Part shown: positions 44,586 to 53,245 of the stretch, piece after piece
Numbering within the stretch: position 1 is the stretch's first letter
How the letters are laid out: every line of letters starts with the position of its first letter
NCBI GenBank assembly: GCA_022844015.1
Contig: JALHMO010000016.1
Coordinates: forward strand, 1-56,166
Length of the DNA: 56,166 nt
Direction: 5' to 3'
Source: Reyranella sp.
GTDB lineage: Bacteria; Pseudomonadota; Alphaproteobacteria; Reyranellales; Reyranellaceae
Program-made: the position numbers and the translations under genes
The notes under the pieces: model-generated
Told to the model about the DNA's origin: nothing
Database searches by the model: none
Seen by the model: the letters and a program-made list of their open reading frames with translations, nothing else

Positions 44586-44640
44586 GCGCGGCGAGGGACC
44601 TTTCATGCGGCCTGAAAGGTCTCCCGGGGCTCGGGACGAC
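44586..44640. repeat. fragment of family A palindromic repeat
   Basis: GAGGGACCTTTCATGCGG followed by CCTGAAAGGTCTCC and GCTCGGGACGACAG: the inner arms of a family A element without its ends. It lies in the 335-base divergent gap 44508-44842 between the kinase and SDR genes, which otherwise must hold both promoters; a GTGACGGCACTTCTGTCAC inverted pair sits at about 44561-44579. Confidence 0.55.
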
Positions 44641-44842
44641 AGCGATGTCGGAGCACTTGCTTCGTTACCAGCCCCTGGTGACGCGCCCGGACGAGGACGC
44701 ACGAGGGAAAACGTTTCCGGGCAATGCCTTGGCACAACGGTTTGGCGAAAATTCGACTTTCTCGCCCGAATTCCCGTATCCAGTCCCCATATCAGTCGCG
44801 CCATCGCCCTCCCGGCGGGGTAAGATCGTCCTTTCAGGCGCA

Positions 44843-45613
44843 ATGTGGAAGCCAGCGATGAAACCGGCAACCCTGCACGACAACGTACGGACCCTGGTCC
44901 TGACCGGCGCCAGCCGCGGCATCGGCCATGCGACGGTCAAGAAGTTCAGCGCCGGCGGCTGGCGGGTGATCACCGTGTCGCGCCAGCCCTTCAGCGCGCT
45001 CTGCCCGTGGCCGAGCGGCGGCGAGAATCACGTCCAGATGGACCTCGCCGACCCGGTCGATCTCGGTCGCGGCATCGAGCAGATCCGCGCCCGGGTGGCC
45101 GGCGGAAAGCTCGATGCGCTGGTCAACAACGCGGCGATCTCGCCCAAGAGCAAGAAAGGCGAGCGGCTGGGCGCCATCGACACGCCGTTCGACCTGTGGC
45201 GCGACGTCTTCAACGTCAATTTCTTCGCGCCGGTGGCGCTGGCCCGCGGCCTGATGGACGAGCTGGCGGCGGCGCAGGGCGCGGTGGTGAACGTCACCTC
45301 GATCGCCGGCAGCCGCGTTCATCCCTTCGCCGGCACGGCCTATGCCACATCCAAGGCGGCACTGGCGGCGCTGACGCGCGAGATGGCGCACGATTTCGGG
45401 CCGCGCGGCATCCGCGTCAACGCCATCGCGCCGGGCGAGATCGACACCTCCATCCTGTCGCCCGGCACCGACAAGATCGTCGAGGAGCAGATCCCGATGC
45501 GCCGCCTCGGCACGCCCGACGAGGTCGCCGACGTCATCCATTTCCTGTGCGAGAAGGGCGCGAGCTACGTCAGCGGCGCCGAGATCCAGATCAACGGCGG
45601 CCAGCACGTTTGA
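44843..45613 (+). CDS. short-chain dehydrogenase/reductase
   Basis: 256 residues from the ATG at 44843 (a second in-frame ATG is at 44858). Classical SDR features: TGASRGIG (21-28), NNAA (95-98), catalytic Ser153 in VTSIAGS, Tyr167 and Lys171 in AYATSKAAL, and the C-terminal INAIAPGEIDTSIL and YVSGAEIQINGGQHV. It would use NAD(P)H to interconvert a carbonyl and an alcohol in the cytosol. It is followed on the same strand by DUF1445, DUF2848 and CoA-transferase genes, but a repeat region separates them. Substrate unknown. Confidence 0.88.
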   Translation: MWKPAMKPATLHDNVRTLVLTGASRGIGHATVKKFSAGGWRVITVSRQPFSALCPWPSGGENHVQMDLADPVDLGRGIEQIRARVAGGKLDALVNNAAISPKSKKGERLGAIDTPFDLWRDVFNVNFFAPVALARGLMDELAAAQGAVVNVTSIAGSRVHPFAGTAYATSKAALAALTREMAHDFGPRGIRVNAIAPGEIDTSILSPGTDKIVEEQIPMRRLGTPDEVADVIHFLCEKGASYVSGAEIQINGGQHV

Positions 45614-45628
45614 GTTGGCGACGGATCT

Positions 45629-45910
45629 CATGCCTGGGAGCGCGCCAATTCGATGGCGCTCATGGGGGTGTGTGATCGACAGGAAGAGCGCCATCGGAGT
45701 GGCGCGCTCCCACAGGCGCTGACTTTACCGAAGACCTCACCCTGAGGAGCGGCCCGGAGGGCCGCGTCTCGAAGGGTGGCAGCAAAACTGCGTGCTGCGA
45801 CACCGGTATTCCAACGATCTCGTGTGTCGCCCATCCTTCGAGATGGTCGCTACGCGACCTGCTCAGGATGAGGACTTTACAGGACCGGCCAAAGTCGGCG
45901 CCTATGAGTG
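45629..45910. repeat. family C and family B palindromic repeats
   Basis: Fills most of 45614-46041. Family C arms GGGAGCGCGCCAATTCGATG and CATCGGAGTGGCGCGCTCCC come first (45635-45715). A family B copy follows: CTGACTTTACCGAAGACC with CACCCTGAGGAGCGGCC, GGCCGCGTCTCGAAGGGTGG, and the facing arm CATCCTTCGAGATGGTCGC with CTCAGGATGAGGAC. A partial family D arm (CCGTCACCGTATGACG) lies to 46000. Confidence 0.75.
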
Positions 45911-46041
45911 GCCCGCTCCCGGCCATGACCCCGTCACCGTATGACGCTTCGGCTTCGCTCAGGGCAGGCGGCGACACTTCCCCATCAAGGCCGGGGATGT
46001 GTAATCTGAGCGGCAGCTTCGCCAAAGCCAAGGACCCCACC

Positions 46042-46842
46042 ATGGACACCATCACCAGCATCAAGGGCGAGACCGGTCGCGACGCGCGGCGGAGGATCCG
46101 CGCCGGGGCCTTCCGGCAGCCGACCTCGGGCATGGCGCCGGGCTACGTCCAGGGCAACCTCGCCATCCTGCCGAAGGAGCTCGCCGCCGATTTCGCGCGC
46201 TTCTGCCAGCTCAACCCCAAGCCCTGCCCCCTGCTCGGCCAGTCCGAGCCGGGCGACTGGCGCCTGCCCAACCTGGGCGAGGATCTCGACATCCGCACAG
46301 ACATCCCGCGCTACCGCGTGTGGAAGAAGGGCGAGCTGATCGAGGAGGTCGACGACCTCACGAAGGTGTGGCGCGACGACCTCGTGTCGTTCGTGCTGGG
46401 CTGCTCCTTCTCCTTCGAGGAGGCGCTGATCGAGAACGGCCTGGAGATCCGCCACCAGAGCTGCAACGTCAACGTGCCGATGTACCGGACCAATATCCAG
46501 TGCAAGCCGGCCGGTCCGTTCCACGGACCGATGGTGGTGTCGATGCGGCCGTTCCGGCCAGCCGAGGCGATCCGCGCCGTGCAGGTGACGACGCGCTTCC
46601 CTTCCGTGCACGGCGCGCCCGTGCATCTCGGCAAGCCCGAGCTGATCGGCATCAAGGACATCGCCAAACCCGATTACGGCGATGGCGTTCCGGTGCACGA
46701 CGACGAGCTGCCGGTGTTCTGGGCCTGCGGCGTCACCCCGCAATCGGTGGTGGCCACGGTGAAGCCCGAGTTCTGCATCACCCACGCGCCGGGCTACATG
46801 CTGGTGACCGACCTGCTGAACTCGCAGCTCGCCGTCCTGTAG
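46042..46842 (+). CDS. putative hydro-lyase, DUF1445 (D-glutamate cyclase-like)
   Basis: 266 residues from the ATG at 46042: [20 protein letters not shown], then the family core [60 protein letters not shown] and the end [19 protein letters not shown]. The family includes the mammalian mitochondrial D-glutamate cyclase and many bacterial putative hydro-lyases, usually next to LamB/YcsF or DUF2848 genes. Here the DUF2848 gene starts 2 bases after the stop, so they are likely co-translated. Confidence 0.87.
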   Translation: MDTITSIKGETGRDARRRIRAGAFRQPTSGMAPGYVQGNLAILPKELAADFARFCQLNPKPCPLLGQSEPGDWRLPNLGEDLDIRTDIPRYRVWKKGELIEEVDDLTKVWRDDLVSFVLGCSFSFEEALIENGLEIRHQSCNVNVPMYRTNIQCKPAGPFHGPMVVSMRPFRPAEAIRAVQVTTRFPSVHGAPVHLGKPELIGIKDIAKPDYGDGVPVHDDELPVFWACGVTPQSVVATVKPEFCITHAPGYMLVTDLLNSQLAVL

Positions 46843-46844
46843 CC

Positions 46845-47510
46845 GTGGCGCAGCTCGCCTTCGACGGGAAAGCCGTCGAGATCGACGACCTGGTGATCGC
46901 CGGCTGGACGGGGCGCGACGTCGCGGCCCTCGAGCATCACATCGAGGAGCTGAAGGCGATCGGCGTGCAGCCGCCGTCCAGGGTCCCGCTCTACTATCGG
47001 GTCGCGACCAGCCTGTTGACCCAGGCCGACAGCATCGAGGTGCTGGGCGACGACACCTCCGGCGAGGCCGAGCCGGTGCTGGTCGGCACGCCCGACCGGC
47101 TGTGGGTGACGGTAGGCGCCGATCACACCGACCGCCGGGTCGAAAGCTACGGCGTCGCCGTCTCCAAGCAGCTCTGCCCCAAGGTCGTCGGCCGCGCGGT
47201 ATGGCGTTTCGAGGACGTCGAGCCGCACTGGGACCAGCTGATCCTGCGCAGCTTCGTCGAGGAGGGCGGCAAGCCGGTCCTCTACCAGGAAGGCACGCTG
47301 GCCAGGATCCGCACGCCGCGCGAGCTGATCGCCGGCTGGCGCGACGGCGACAAGCGCCTGCCTCCCGGGGTCGCGATGTTCTGCGGCACCCTGCCGGCGA
47401 TCGGCGCCATCCGCGCCGCCCCGCGCTTCACGATGGAGCTCGAGGATCCGGTGCTCGGCAGGAAGATCACGCACAGCTACCGGATCCAGGCCCTGCCCGT
47501 GGTGGCGTGA
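46845..47510 (+). CDS. DUF2848 family protein
   Basis: 221 residues from a GTG at 46845 (MAQLAFDGKAVEIDDLVIAG), two bases after the hydro-lyase stop. The body (WTGRDVAALEHHIEELKAIG, PPSRVPLYYRVATSLLTQAD, GVAVSKQLCPKVVGRAVW, PPGVAMFCGTLPAIGAI) fits the DUF2848 family, which has a fumarylacetoacetase-like look. Function is not established. Context with a hydro-lyase and a CoA-transferase suggests catabolism of a hydroxy or amino acid (inference). Confidence 0.82.
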   Translation: MAQLAFDGKAVEIDDLVIAGWTGRDVAALEHHIEELKAIGVQPPSRVPLYYRVATSLLTQADSIEVLGDDTSGEAEPVLVGTPDRLWVTVGADHTDRRVESYGVAVSKQLCPKVVGRAVWRFEDVEPHWDQLILRSFVEEGGKPVLYQEGTLARIRTPRELIAGWRDGDKRLPPGVAMFCGTLPAIGAIRAAPRFTMELEDPVLGRKITHSYRIQALPVVA

Positions 47511-47604
47511 GAGGCGTCATGCGCATGGCTTCCCTGCAGGGCCGGCCTTGCGCCCGCAATGGCGCTGAACGTACGTTCACCACGCTGGAGCAGCAGGGGA
47601 GACG

Positions 47605-48804
47605 ATGACCAGGGGCGCCTACGACGGAATCACCGTTCTCGACTTCACGCAGGGCGTCGCCGGGCCGCACGCCTCGATGCTGCTCGCCCTGCACGGCGCC
47701 GACGTCATCAAGATCGAGCCGCCGGAGGGCGACTGGGGCCGCCTGCTGGGCGAGCTGAAGGGCGACCACTGCGCCCATTCGGTCGCCTTCAACCGCGGCA
47801 AGCGCTCGATCGCGCTCGACCTCAAGTCGCCCGACGGCATCGCCGTGGTGAAGAAGATCGCCGCCAAGGCCCACGTCGTGATGGAAAGCTTCCGGCCCGG
47901 CGTGATTTCCCGGCTGGGCTTCGGCTACGACGAGATCAGGAAGGTCAATCCCAAGGTCATCTACTGCTCGGTCTCGGGCTTCGGCCAGACCGGCCCCTAC
48001 AGCAAGCGGCCGACCGTCGACGGGCTGATCCAGGCGTTCAGCGGCATGATGGTGATGAACCGCCTGCCCGACGGCACGCCATGGCGCCAGGGCATGATCG
48101 CGGTCGATGTCACCACCGGCCTCTACACCTTCCAGGCGATTGCGCCGGCACTGATGCGCCAGCTGCGCTTCGGCGAAGGCAGCTACATCGATTCGAGCCT
48201 GATGCGCGCGGCCGCCGCCTACCAGGGCGCCAAGCTGATGGAGTACGTGTTCTCCAAGGGCACGCCGCCGCCGCTCTACATGCCGGCCGGCAGCTACAAG
48301 ACGGCCAACGGCTACATCATGGTGAGCGCCATGCGGCCGCACCATTTCCGCCTGCTGTTCGAGCTGATCGGCCGCCAGGACATCGCCGACGATCCCGATC
48401 TGCAGGCCCACGAGAGCCGCATCAGGAACGCGCCGAGGATCATCAAGGCGCTGAACGAGACGATGCCGGGCAAGACCACCGAGGAATGGATCGCGCTCCT
48501 GCAGCCCAACGACGTGTTCTGCGAGCGGGTCAACAACTACCAGGACTATCTCGACCATCCGCATGTCACCGAATCGGGCTCGCTCGACTGGATCGAGCAG
48601 GACGGCTTCGGCCGCATGCCGGTCGCCAACATCCCCGGCCTGCCGCCGGCCGCGACCCACCCGCCGCAGCAGCACGCCCCGCACATCGGCGAGCACGGCC
48701 CCGACATCCTGCGCGAGCTGGGCTACGGCGGCGCCGACATCGACGCGATCTTCGCGCGAGGCGGCGTGCGCGCGCCTGCGACGATGGCGAAGGCGGCGGA
48801 GTAG
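47605..48804 (+). CDS. CaiB/BaiF (family III) CoA-transferase
   Basis: 399 residues from the ATG at 47605 with GGGGAGA upstream. Family features: ITVLDFTQGVAGPHASMLLA, GADVIKIEPPEGDWGR, FNRGKRSIALDLKSPDG, YCSVSGFGQTGPYSKRP and VDVTTGLYTF with Asp168 at the place of the covalent catalytic Asp of formyl-CoA transferase. It should move CoA from a donor such as succinyl-CoA or formyl-CoA to a carboxylic acid. It stands 94 bases after the DUF2848 gene on the same strand and probably belongs to the same catabolic unit. Confidence 0.9.
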   Translation: MTRGAYDGITVLDFTQGVAGPHASMLLALHGADVIKIEPPEGDWGRLLGELKGDHCAHSVAFNRGKRSIALDLKSPDGIAVVKKIAAKAHVVMESFRPGVISRLGFGYDEIRKVNPKVIYCSVSGFGQTGPYSKRPTVDGLIQAFSGMMVMNRLPDGTPWRQGMIAVDVTTGLYTFQAIAPALMRQLRFGEGSYIDSSLMRAAAAYQGAKLMEYVFSKGTPPPLYMPAGSYKTANGYIMVSAMRPHHFRLLFELIGRQDIADDPDLQAHESRIRNAPRIIKALNETMPGKTTEEWIALLQPNDVFCERVNNYQDYLDHPHVTESGSLDWIEQDGFGRMPVANIPGLPPAATHPPQQHAPHIGEHGPDILRELGYGGADIDAIFARGGVRAPATMAKAAE

Positions 48805-48836
48805 CCCCTCAACAAACAACTTGGAAACGCGAATAA

Positions 48837-49148
48837 CCTCATCCTGAGAGGATGTGACTTTTTCGATGGTCTTTTTCTGGCGATTGATGAGGTCGCTACC
48901 GCGAACTTTTCTGTCGTCCTGAGCGCAGCGAAGGACCTCATCGCCGCTTGGTACGAGTGTACTTTGGAACTTCTGGCGATGAGATCCTTCGCTGCGCTCA
49001 GGATGACAGGAGAGGGACGACAGAGTTCAACAAAGTCACATCCTCTGAGGAGGCCGCGCAGCGGCCGTCTCGAAGGATGGGCAACAACCGTGCTGTGACC
49101 CCACCCTTCGAGACGGGCGCGACGCGCCCTCCTCAGGGTGAGGCGGTG
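48837..49148. repeat. family B palindromic repeat, split by a 196-bp insertion
   Basis: Left part CCTCATCCTGAG (48837-48848), then the foreign 196 bases, then CTGAGGAGGCCGCGCAGCGG with CCGTCTCGAAGGATGGG and the facing arm CCCTTCGAGACGGGC ... CCTCCTCAGGGTGAGG (ending 49148). Removing the insert and one CTGAG copy restores the intact sequence seen at 6744. Confidence 0.8.
48849..49044. mobile_element. MITE-like element (13-bp TIRs, 5-bp target duplication)
   Basis: Ends AGGATGTGACTTT and AAAGTCACATCCT are perfect 13-bp inverted repeats, and similarity continues to about 20 bases. The flanks are CTGAG on both sides (48844-48848 and 49045-49049). It is 196 bp and has no coding capacity. Inside is a second inverted pair, GTCCTGAGCGCAGCGAAGGA and TCCTTCGCTGCGCTCAGGA, around GGCGATGAG. 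A transposase must act in trans; none is in the window. Confidence 0.85.
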
Positions 49149-49174
49149 TTGTCGCTCGCAGTCAAACAGTGACC

Positions 49175-50176
49175 CTAAGCAACCTGGAACCCGTGCGCGA
49201 AGGGGTCGCGGTCGTCGACGAAGATGGTGTTGATGCCGTGCTGGCGGGCCCAGCCGGCGATCGAGGGGACGATGGCGTCGTGATTGCCGACGCGCGCCTT
49301 GCCCTCGACGCGGCCGTCGAACAGAGAGCCGATGATGCTCTCGTGCACGAACTCGTCGCCGACCTTCAGCTTGCCGTGCGCCTCGAGCTGGGCCATGCGT
49401 GCCGAGGTGCCGGTGCCGCAGGGAGAGCGGTCGATCGCCTTGTCCCCGTAGAACACCGCGTTGCGCGCGTGGGCGCGCTTGTCGCGCGGCTTGCCGGTCC
49501 ACATGACGTGGCTGACGCCGCGGATGGTCGAATTCTCCGGATGGACCGGCTGAATCTTCTCGTTCAGGAGCCGCCGCACGATCGGCGAGAGGCGCAACAC
49601 GTCGCCGGCCGACATCGCCTCGAGCCCGGCGAAGTTCTTCTGCGGCTCGAGGATGCCATAAAAATTGCCGCCATAGGCGATGTCGAGCACCAGCTCGCCG
49701 ACGCCCGGCAAGTCGATCGCGACCTCGCTCGCCGCCAGGTAGGAGGCGACGTTGGTGATGCGCACGCTGTCGACGAAGCGGCCATCCTGCACGTAGCGAG
49801 CGACGACGCGGCCGGCTGGGGCGTCGATCGCCAGCTCGCCCGGCGTGGCCGGCGACACCAGGCCGTTCTCGACCGCCATGGTGACGGTGCCGATCGTGCC
49901 GTGGCCGCACATCGGCAAGCAGCCGCTCACCTCGATGAACAGGATGCCGACGTCGCAGTCGGCGCGGGTCGGCGGATAGAGAATCGAGCCGGACATGACG
50001 TCGTGGCCACGCGGCTCGAACATCAGCGCCTTGCGGATCCAGTCGTGGTTCGCGAGGAAATCGAGGCGGCGCTCGCTCATGGTGGCGCCCCGGAGCAGCG
50101 GCGCGCCGCCGCTCACCAGCCGCACCGGGTTGCCGCAGGTATGGCCGTCGAAGCAGGAGAAGGCGTGGACCGACAT
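49175..50176 (-). CDS. proline racemase family, 4-hydroxyproline 2-epimerase-like
   Basis: 333 residues starting MSVHAFSCFDGHTCGNPVRL. Both catalytic positions are Cys: Cys90 in LPMCGHGTIG and Cys253 in RSPCGTGTSAR, the form of racemases/epimerases rather than trans-3-hydroxyproline dehydratases (which have Ser or Thr at one place). TTVHP-like motif replaced by IQPVHPENSTIRGV. Length matches 4-hydroxyproline 2-epimerase. The reaction interconverts trans-4-hydroxy-L-proline and cis-4-hydroxy-D-proline. The usual partners (hydroxyproline oxidase, deaminase) are not adjacent; nearby are an amidohydrolase and an ABC importer. Confidence 0.85.
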   Translation of the reverse strand: MSVHAFSCFDGHTCGNPVRLVSGGAPLLRGATMSERRLDFLANHDWIRKALMFEPRGHDVMSGSILYPPTRADCDVGILFIEVSGCLPMCGHGTIGTVTMAVENGLVSPATPGELAIDAPAGRVVARYVQDGRFVDSVRITNVASYLAASEVAIDLPGVGELVLDIAYGGNFYGILEPQKNFAGLEAMSAGDVLRLSPIVRRLLNEKIQPVHPENSTIRGVSHVMWTGKPRDKRAHARNAVFYGDKAIDRSPCGTGTSARMAQLEAHGKLKVGDEFVHESIIGSLFDGRVEGKARVGNHDAIVPSIAGWARQHGINTIFVDDRDPFAHGFQVA

Positions 50177-50185
50177 CCCGCCTGC

Positions 50186-50779
50186 TTAGCGCGCGGCGAG
50201 GAAGCGCTCAACCTCGCGGGGCGACGACAGCCGCACGACGTGCATGGTCTCCGCCAGGGCGGCGCACTCCTTGCCGTACTTCTCGCGGTTCCGCCGATGG
50301 GTCCTGAGCGCCCACAGCAGGATCGATTGACGGCTGAAGAAAGCGTGCACGAAGGATTCCCGGTTGCCGGTGCCCCACAGCTCTTCCCGGGTCGCGGCGC
50401 GACGAATGGTCCGGCGGACCAGCCGCCACATCACCAGCGACAGCGGCAGATCGAGCCACACCACCGTGTCGGCCGCCGGCCAGACCAGGTCGCGCACCTG
50501 GCCATAATTGCCGACCACGATCCAGCCGCCGTCCCGGGTCTCGCGCTCGACGCGGTGACGGAACAGGTCGACCGGAACCCCTTGCCAGTCGCGCCCCCAG
50601 TAGAGCGCATCGAGCTCGACGACGCGCAAGCCAGTCTGTGCGCCGAGGCGCCCCGCCAGCGTGCTCTTGCCCGACCCGGTGGTGCCGATGACGACGACCC
50701 GTCGCATGCGCGGCCGGTCGCGCGCCGCGGCCTCTGCGTGCGCGTCGTCGACCTCGGCTCCAACACTCGCTCGCGCCAT
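50186..50779 (-). CDS. P-loop kinase/ATPase (DNA topology modulation FlaR-like)
   Basis: About 197 residues from the ATG at 50779, which has GGAG upstream; an ATG at 50707 would begin right at the fold (MRRVVVIGTTGSGKST) and may be the true start. Walker A is GTTGSGKST. The next features are VELDALYWGRDW, WIVVGNYGQVRDLVWPAADT, VVWLDLPLSLVMWRLVRRTI, and LLWALRTHRRNREKYG, typical of the adenylate-kinase-like family annotated as topology modulation protein FlaR. True function unknown; probably a nucleotide or small-molecule kinase. The stop is 10 bases from the epimerase start on the same strand. Confidence 0.78.
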   Translation of the reverse strand: MARASVGAEVDDAHAEAAARDRPRMRRVVVIGTTGSGKSTLAGRLGAQTGLRVVELDALYWGRDWQGVPVDLFRHRVERETRDGGWIVVGNYGQVRDLVWPAADTVVWLDLPLSLVMWRLVRRTIRRAATREELWGTGNRESFVHAFFSRQSILLWALRTHRRNREKYGKECAALAETMHVVRLSSPREVERFLAAR

Positions 50780-50859
50780 GGGGACTCCGACCATCGCCCG
50801 ACTGTAGCGTCAAAGCGCCGGGCGTCGTAGGGTGCCGGCACGTTGTCGGGGGAGCCTTG

Positions 50860-52095
50860 ATGCCGCAGTTTCTTTTCAGGAACTTGAACCTTCTGGATCC
50901 GCGCTGGAGCGAGGCGCGCGGCGGCTACGAGGTGCTGGTCGAGGGCGACCTCATCAAGGAAGTGTCGGCCAAGCCGATCAAGGCGCCCCAGGCGCAGGTC
51001 GTCGATTGCGGCAAGCGTACCCTGATGCCCGGCCTGATCGACTGCCACGTCCACGTCTTCCTGGTCGAGGTGAACATCCGTTTCCTCGAGAACATGCCGC
51101 TCACCCTGCTGACGGCGCGCGCCGCCGACCTGATGAAGGGCATGCTCGACCGCGGATTCACCACGGTGCGCGACACCGGTGGCGCCGACTGGGGCATCAA
51201 GACCGCCGTCGAATCCGGCCTGATTGCCGGACCGCGCCTGTTCATCTCCGGCCGCGCCATCGGGCCGACCGGCGGCCACAGCGATTCGCGCCGCCGCACC
51301 GACCAGGGCGCGCCCTGCAACTGCTGCAACGCCATGGTCTATTGCATGGCCGTCGCCGACGGTGCCGACGAGGTGCGCAAGCTGGTGCGCGAGCAGATGC
51401 GCCAGGGCGCCGACCAGATCAAGATCATGTGCTCGGGCGGGGTCGCCTCGCCCTACGACCCGCTCGATTCGCTGCAGTTCTCCGAGGCCGAGATCGCCGC
51501 CGCGACCGACGAGGCGAAGAATTTCGGCCGCTACGTGCTGGCGCACGCCTACACGCCGGAAGCGATCACCCGCGCGGTCAACAACGGCGTGCGCACCATC
51601 GAGCACGGCAACCTGATCGACGCCAGGTCGGCCAAGCTGCTGAAGGCCAAGGGCGGCTACATGATCGCCAACCTGGTGACCTACTTCTCGATGAAGGAGC
51701 GGGCGGCGCAGTTCGGCATGACGCAGGACATGCTCGACAAGAACGACATCGTGCTCGAGGGCGCGCTGCGCTCGCTCGAGATCTGCAAGGCCGCCGGCGT
51801 GAAGGTGGGTTACGGCACCGACCTCCTGGGGGCACTGCAGGTCGACCAGAGCCTCGAGTTCATCCATCGCGCCAAGGTGCTGAAGCCGATCGAGATCATC
51901 CGCCAGGCCACCCTCGTCGGCGCCGAGATCCTGCGCCAGGAAGGCAAGCTCGGCATCGTCGCGCCGGGCGCCTATGCCGACCTGATCGTGGTCGACGGCA
52001 ACCCGCTGAAGAAGCTCGAGCTGTTCCTCGACCAGGGCGCCCACCTGCCGGCGATCATGAAGGCCGGCAAGTTCCACAAGAATCAGTTGCAATGA
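50860..52095 (+). CDS. metal-dependent amidohydrolase (imidazolonepropionase/prolidase-like)
   Basis: 411 residues from the ATG at 50860 with GGGGGAG upstream (a TTG three bases earlier is less likely). Amidohydrolase features: LMPGLIDCHVHVF (His63, His65), a Lys in QIKIMCSGGVASP that is normally carbamylated and bridges two metals, LAHAYTPEAI and IEHGNLIDARSA (two more His), GYGTDLLGA (the catalytic Asp), and GAYADLIVVDGNPL at the C-terminus. This is the family of Xaa-Pro dipeptidases of the Sgx9260 type. A role in cleaving prolyl peptides would fit with the hydroxyproline epimerase across the promoter region (inference). Cytosolic, no signal peptide. Confidence 0.87.
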   Translation: MPQFLFRNLNLLDPRWSEARGGYEVLVEGDLIKEVSAKPIKAPQAQVVDCGKRTLMPGLIDCHVHVFLVEVNIRFLENMPLTLLTARAADLMKGMLDRGFTTVRDTGGADWGIKTAVESGLIAGPRLFISGRAIGPTGGHSDSRRRTDQGAPCNCCNAMVYCMAVADGADEVRKLVREQMRQGADQIKIMCSGGVASPYDPLDSLQFSEAEIAAATDEAKNFGRYVLAHAYTPEAITRAVNNGVRTIEHGNLIDARSAKLLKAKGGYMIANLVTYFSMKERAAQFGMTQDMLDKNDIVLEGALRSLEICKAAGVKVGYGTDLLGALQVDQSLEFIHRAKVLKPIEIIRQATLVGAEILRQEGKLGIVAPGAYADLIVVDGNPLKKLELFLDQGAHLPAIMKAGKFHKNQLQ

Positions 52096-52143
52096 CGGGT
52101 TGGGGTTACCTCAGGTTCGCGTTTCCCTCCCCCGCCGGGACAG

Positions 52144-52408
52144 TGCATTCGCGCATGGCAATAAAATCCCGTCATCCCGAGCGGAGCCGCCCGCAGGGCG
52201 GCGCAGTCGAGGGACCTTTCTTGCTGATGCGGCAAGAAGAAGGGTCCCTGCACTACGCCTCGCTACGCTCGGCTCCGGTCGGGATGACGGACTTTGGTTG
52301 CCATATGCCTATGCCCTCCTGCTGGGAGCGCGCCACTCCGTGGCGCTCACGGTCTTGCAGTTGCGACAGATCATGAGCGCCACGGAGTGGCGCGCTCCCG
52401 GCCATGAG
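52144..52408. repeat. family A copy 4 followed by family C repeat
   Basis: 52144-52316 is a family A element: GCATTCGCGCATGG and CCATATGCCTATGCCC at the ends, CCGTCATCCCGAGCGGAGCC and GGCTCCGGTCGGGATGACGG inside. 52319-52408 is family C: GGGAGCGCGCCACTCCGTGG facing CCACGGAGTGGCGCGCTCCC, a perfect 20-base pair of arms. It occupies nearly all of the 321-base gap between the amidohydrolase and the ABC permease; the permease promoter must lie in or beyond it. Confidence 0.8.
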
Positions 52409-52416
52409 GGAAACCG

Positions 52417-53244
52417 ATGACCGACACCCTCGCCATCATCCGCCGGCGGGCGCTGCGATGGGCGTTGAACGGCGCCGCATCGCTGGCGCTGCTCTACATC
52501 CTGGTGCCGATGATCTTCGTCGTCTGGCTGGCCTTCTTCCGGCAGGAGATCCCGTCCTTCCCGCCGGAGGGCTACAGCCTGAAATGGTTTGCCGCCATCC
52601 TCGACCAGCGCAAGTTCCTCGACGGCTTCCGGCTGTCCTTCCAGGTCGGCGTGCTGGCGACCCTGATCGGGCTGGCGCTGGGCGTGCCGGCCGCGCTCTG
52701 CGTCGTGCGCTTCGAGTTCCGCTTTCGCATGCCGCTCGCCAGCCTGCTGCTGATGCCGCTGATCGTGCCCGGCGTGGTGCTGGGCACCGCCATGTACGTG
52801 TTCCATGTCGAGGTCGAGCACGGCCTCGACATGGACGTGCTCGGCACCTTCTACGCCCTGGTCGCCGGCCACACGGTGATCGTCATTCCCTGGGTTGTGC
52901 GGCTGGTCACGGCGAGCCTGGCCGGCGTCGATCGCAGCACCGAGGAGGCAGCCCAGAACCTGGGAGCCAACGCGTGGGTCACGTTCTGGCGCATCACCCT
53001 GCCGGCGATCCGGCCCGGCATCGTGGCCGGCGCGCTGTTTGGCTTCGTGACCTCGTTCGGCAACCTCGAGATGAGCCTGTTCCTGGTCGGGCCCGGCCGC
53101 ACCACCCTGCCGATCGTCATCCTCCAGTATCTCGAATGGAAGATCGATCCGACGATCGCCGCGGTGTCGGTGGTGCAGATCTTGCTGATCGCCACGGTGA
53201 TGCTGATCACCGACCGTTACGTCAAGCTCGCCCGGGTGGTGTGA
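52417..53244 (+). CDS. polyamine-type ABC transporter permease (PotC/PotI-like)
   Basis: 275 residues. N-terminal membrane segment GAASLALLYILVPMIFVVWL, periplasmic loop with PPEGYSLKWFAAILDQRKFL, then the five-segment domain with ASLLLMPLIVPGVVLGTAMY and the EAA loop TEEAAQNLGANAWVTFWRIT. It ends TVMLITDRYVKLARVV. The family takes up spermidine, putrescine or other small cations and amino compounds. The ATPase gene follows after 1 base and the binding protein and second permease lie downstream. Confidence 0.9.
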   Translation: MTDTLAIIRRRALRWALNGAASLALLYILVPMIFVVWLAFFRQEIPSFPPEGYSLKWFAAILDQRKFLDGFRLSFQVGVLATLIGLALGVPAALCVVRFEFRFRMPLASLLLMPLIVPGVVLGTAMYVFHVEVEHGLDMDVLGTFYALVAGHTVIVIPWVVRLVTASLAGVDRSTEEAAQNLGANAWVTFWRITLPAIRPGIVAGALFGFVTSFGNLEMSLFLVGPGRTTLPIVILQYLEWKIDPTIAAVSVVQILLIATVMLITDRYVKLARVV

Positions 53245-53245
53245 C

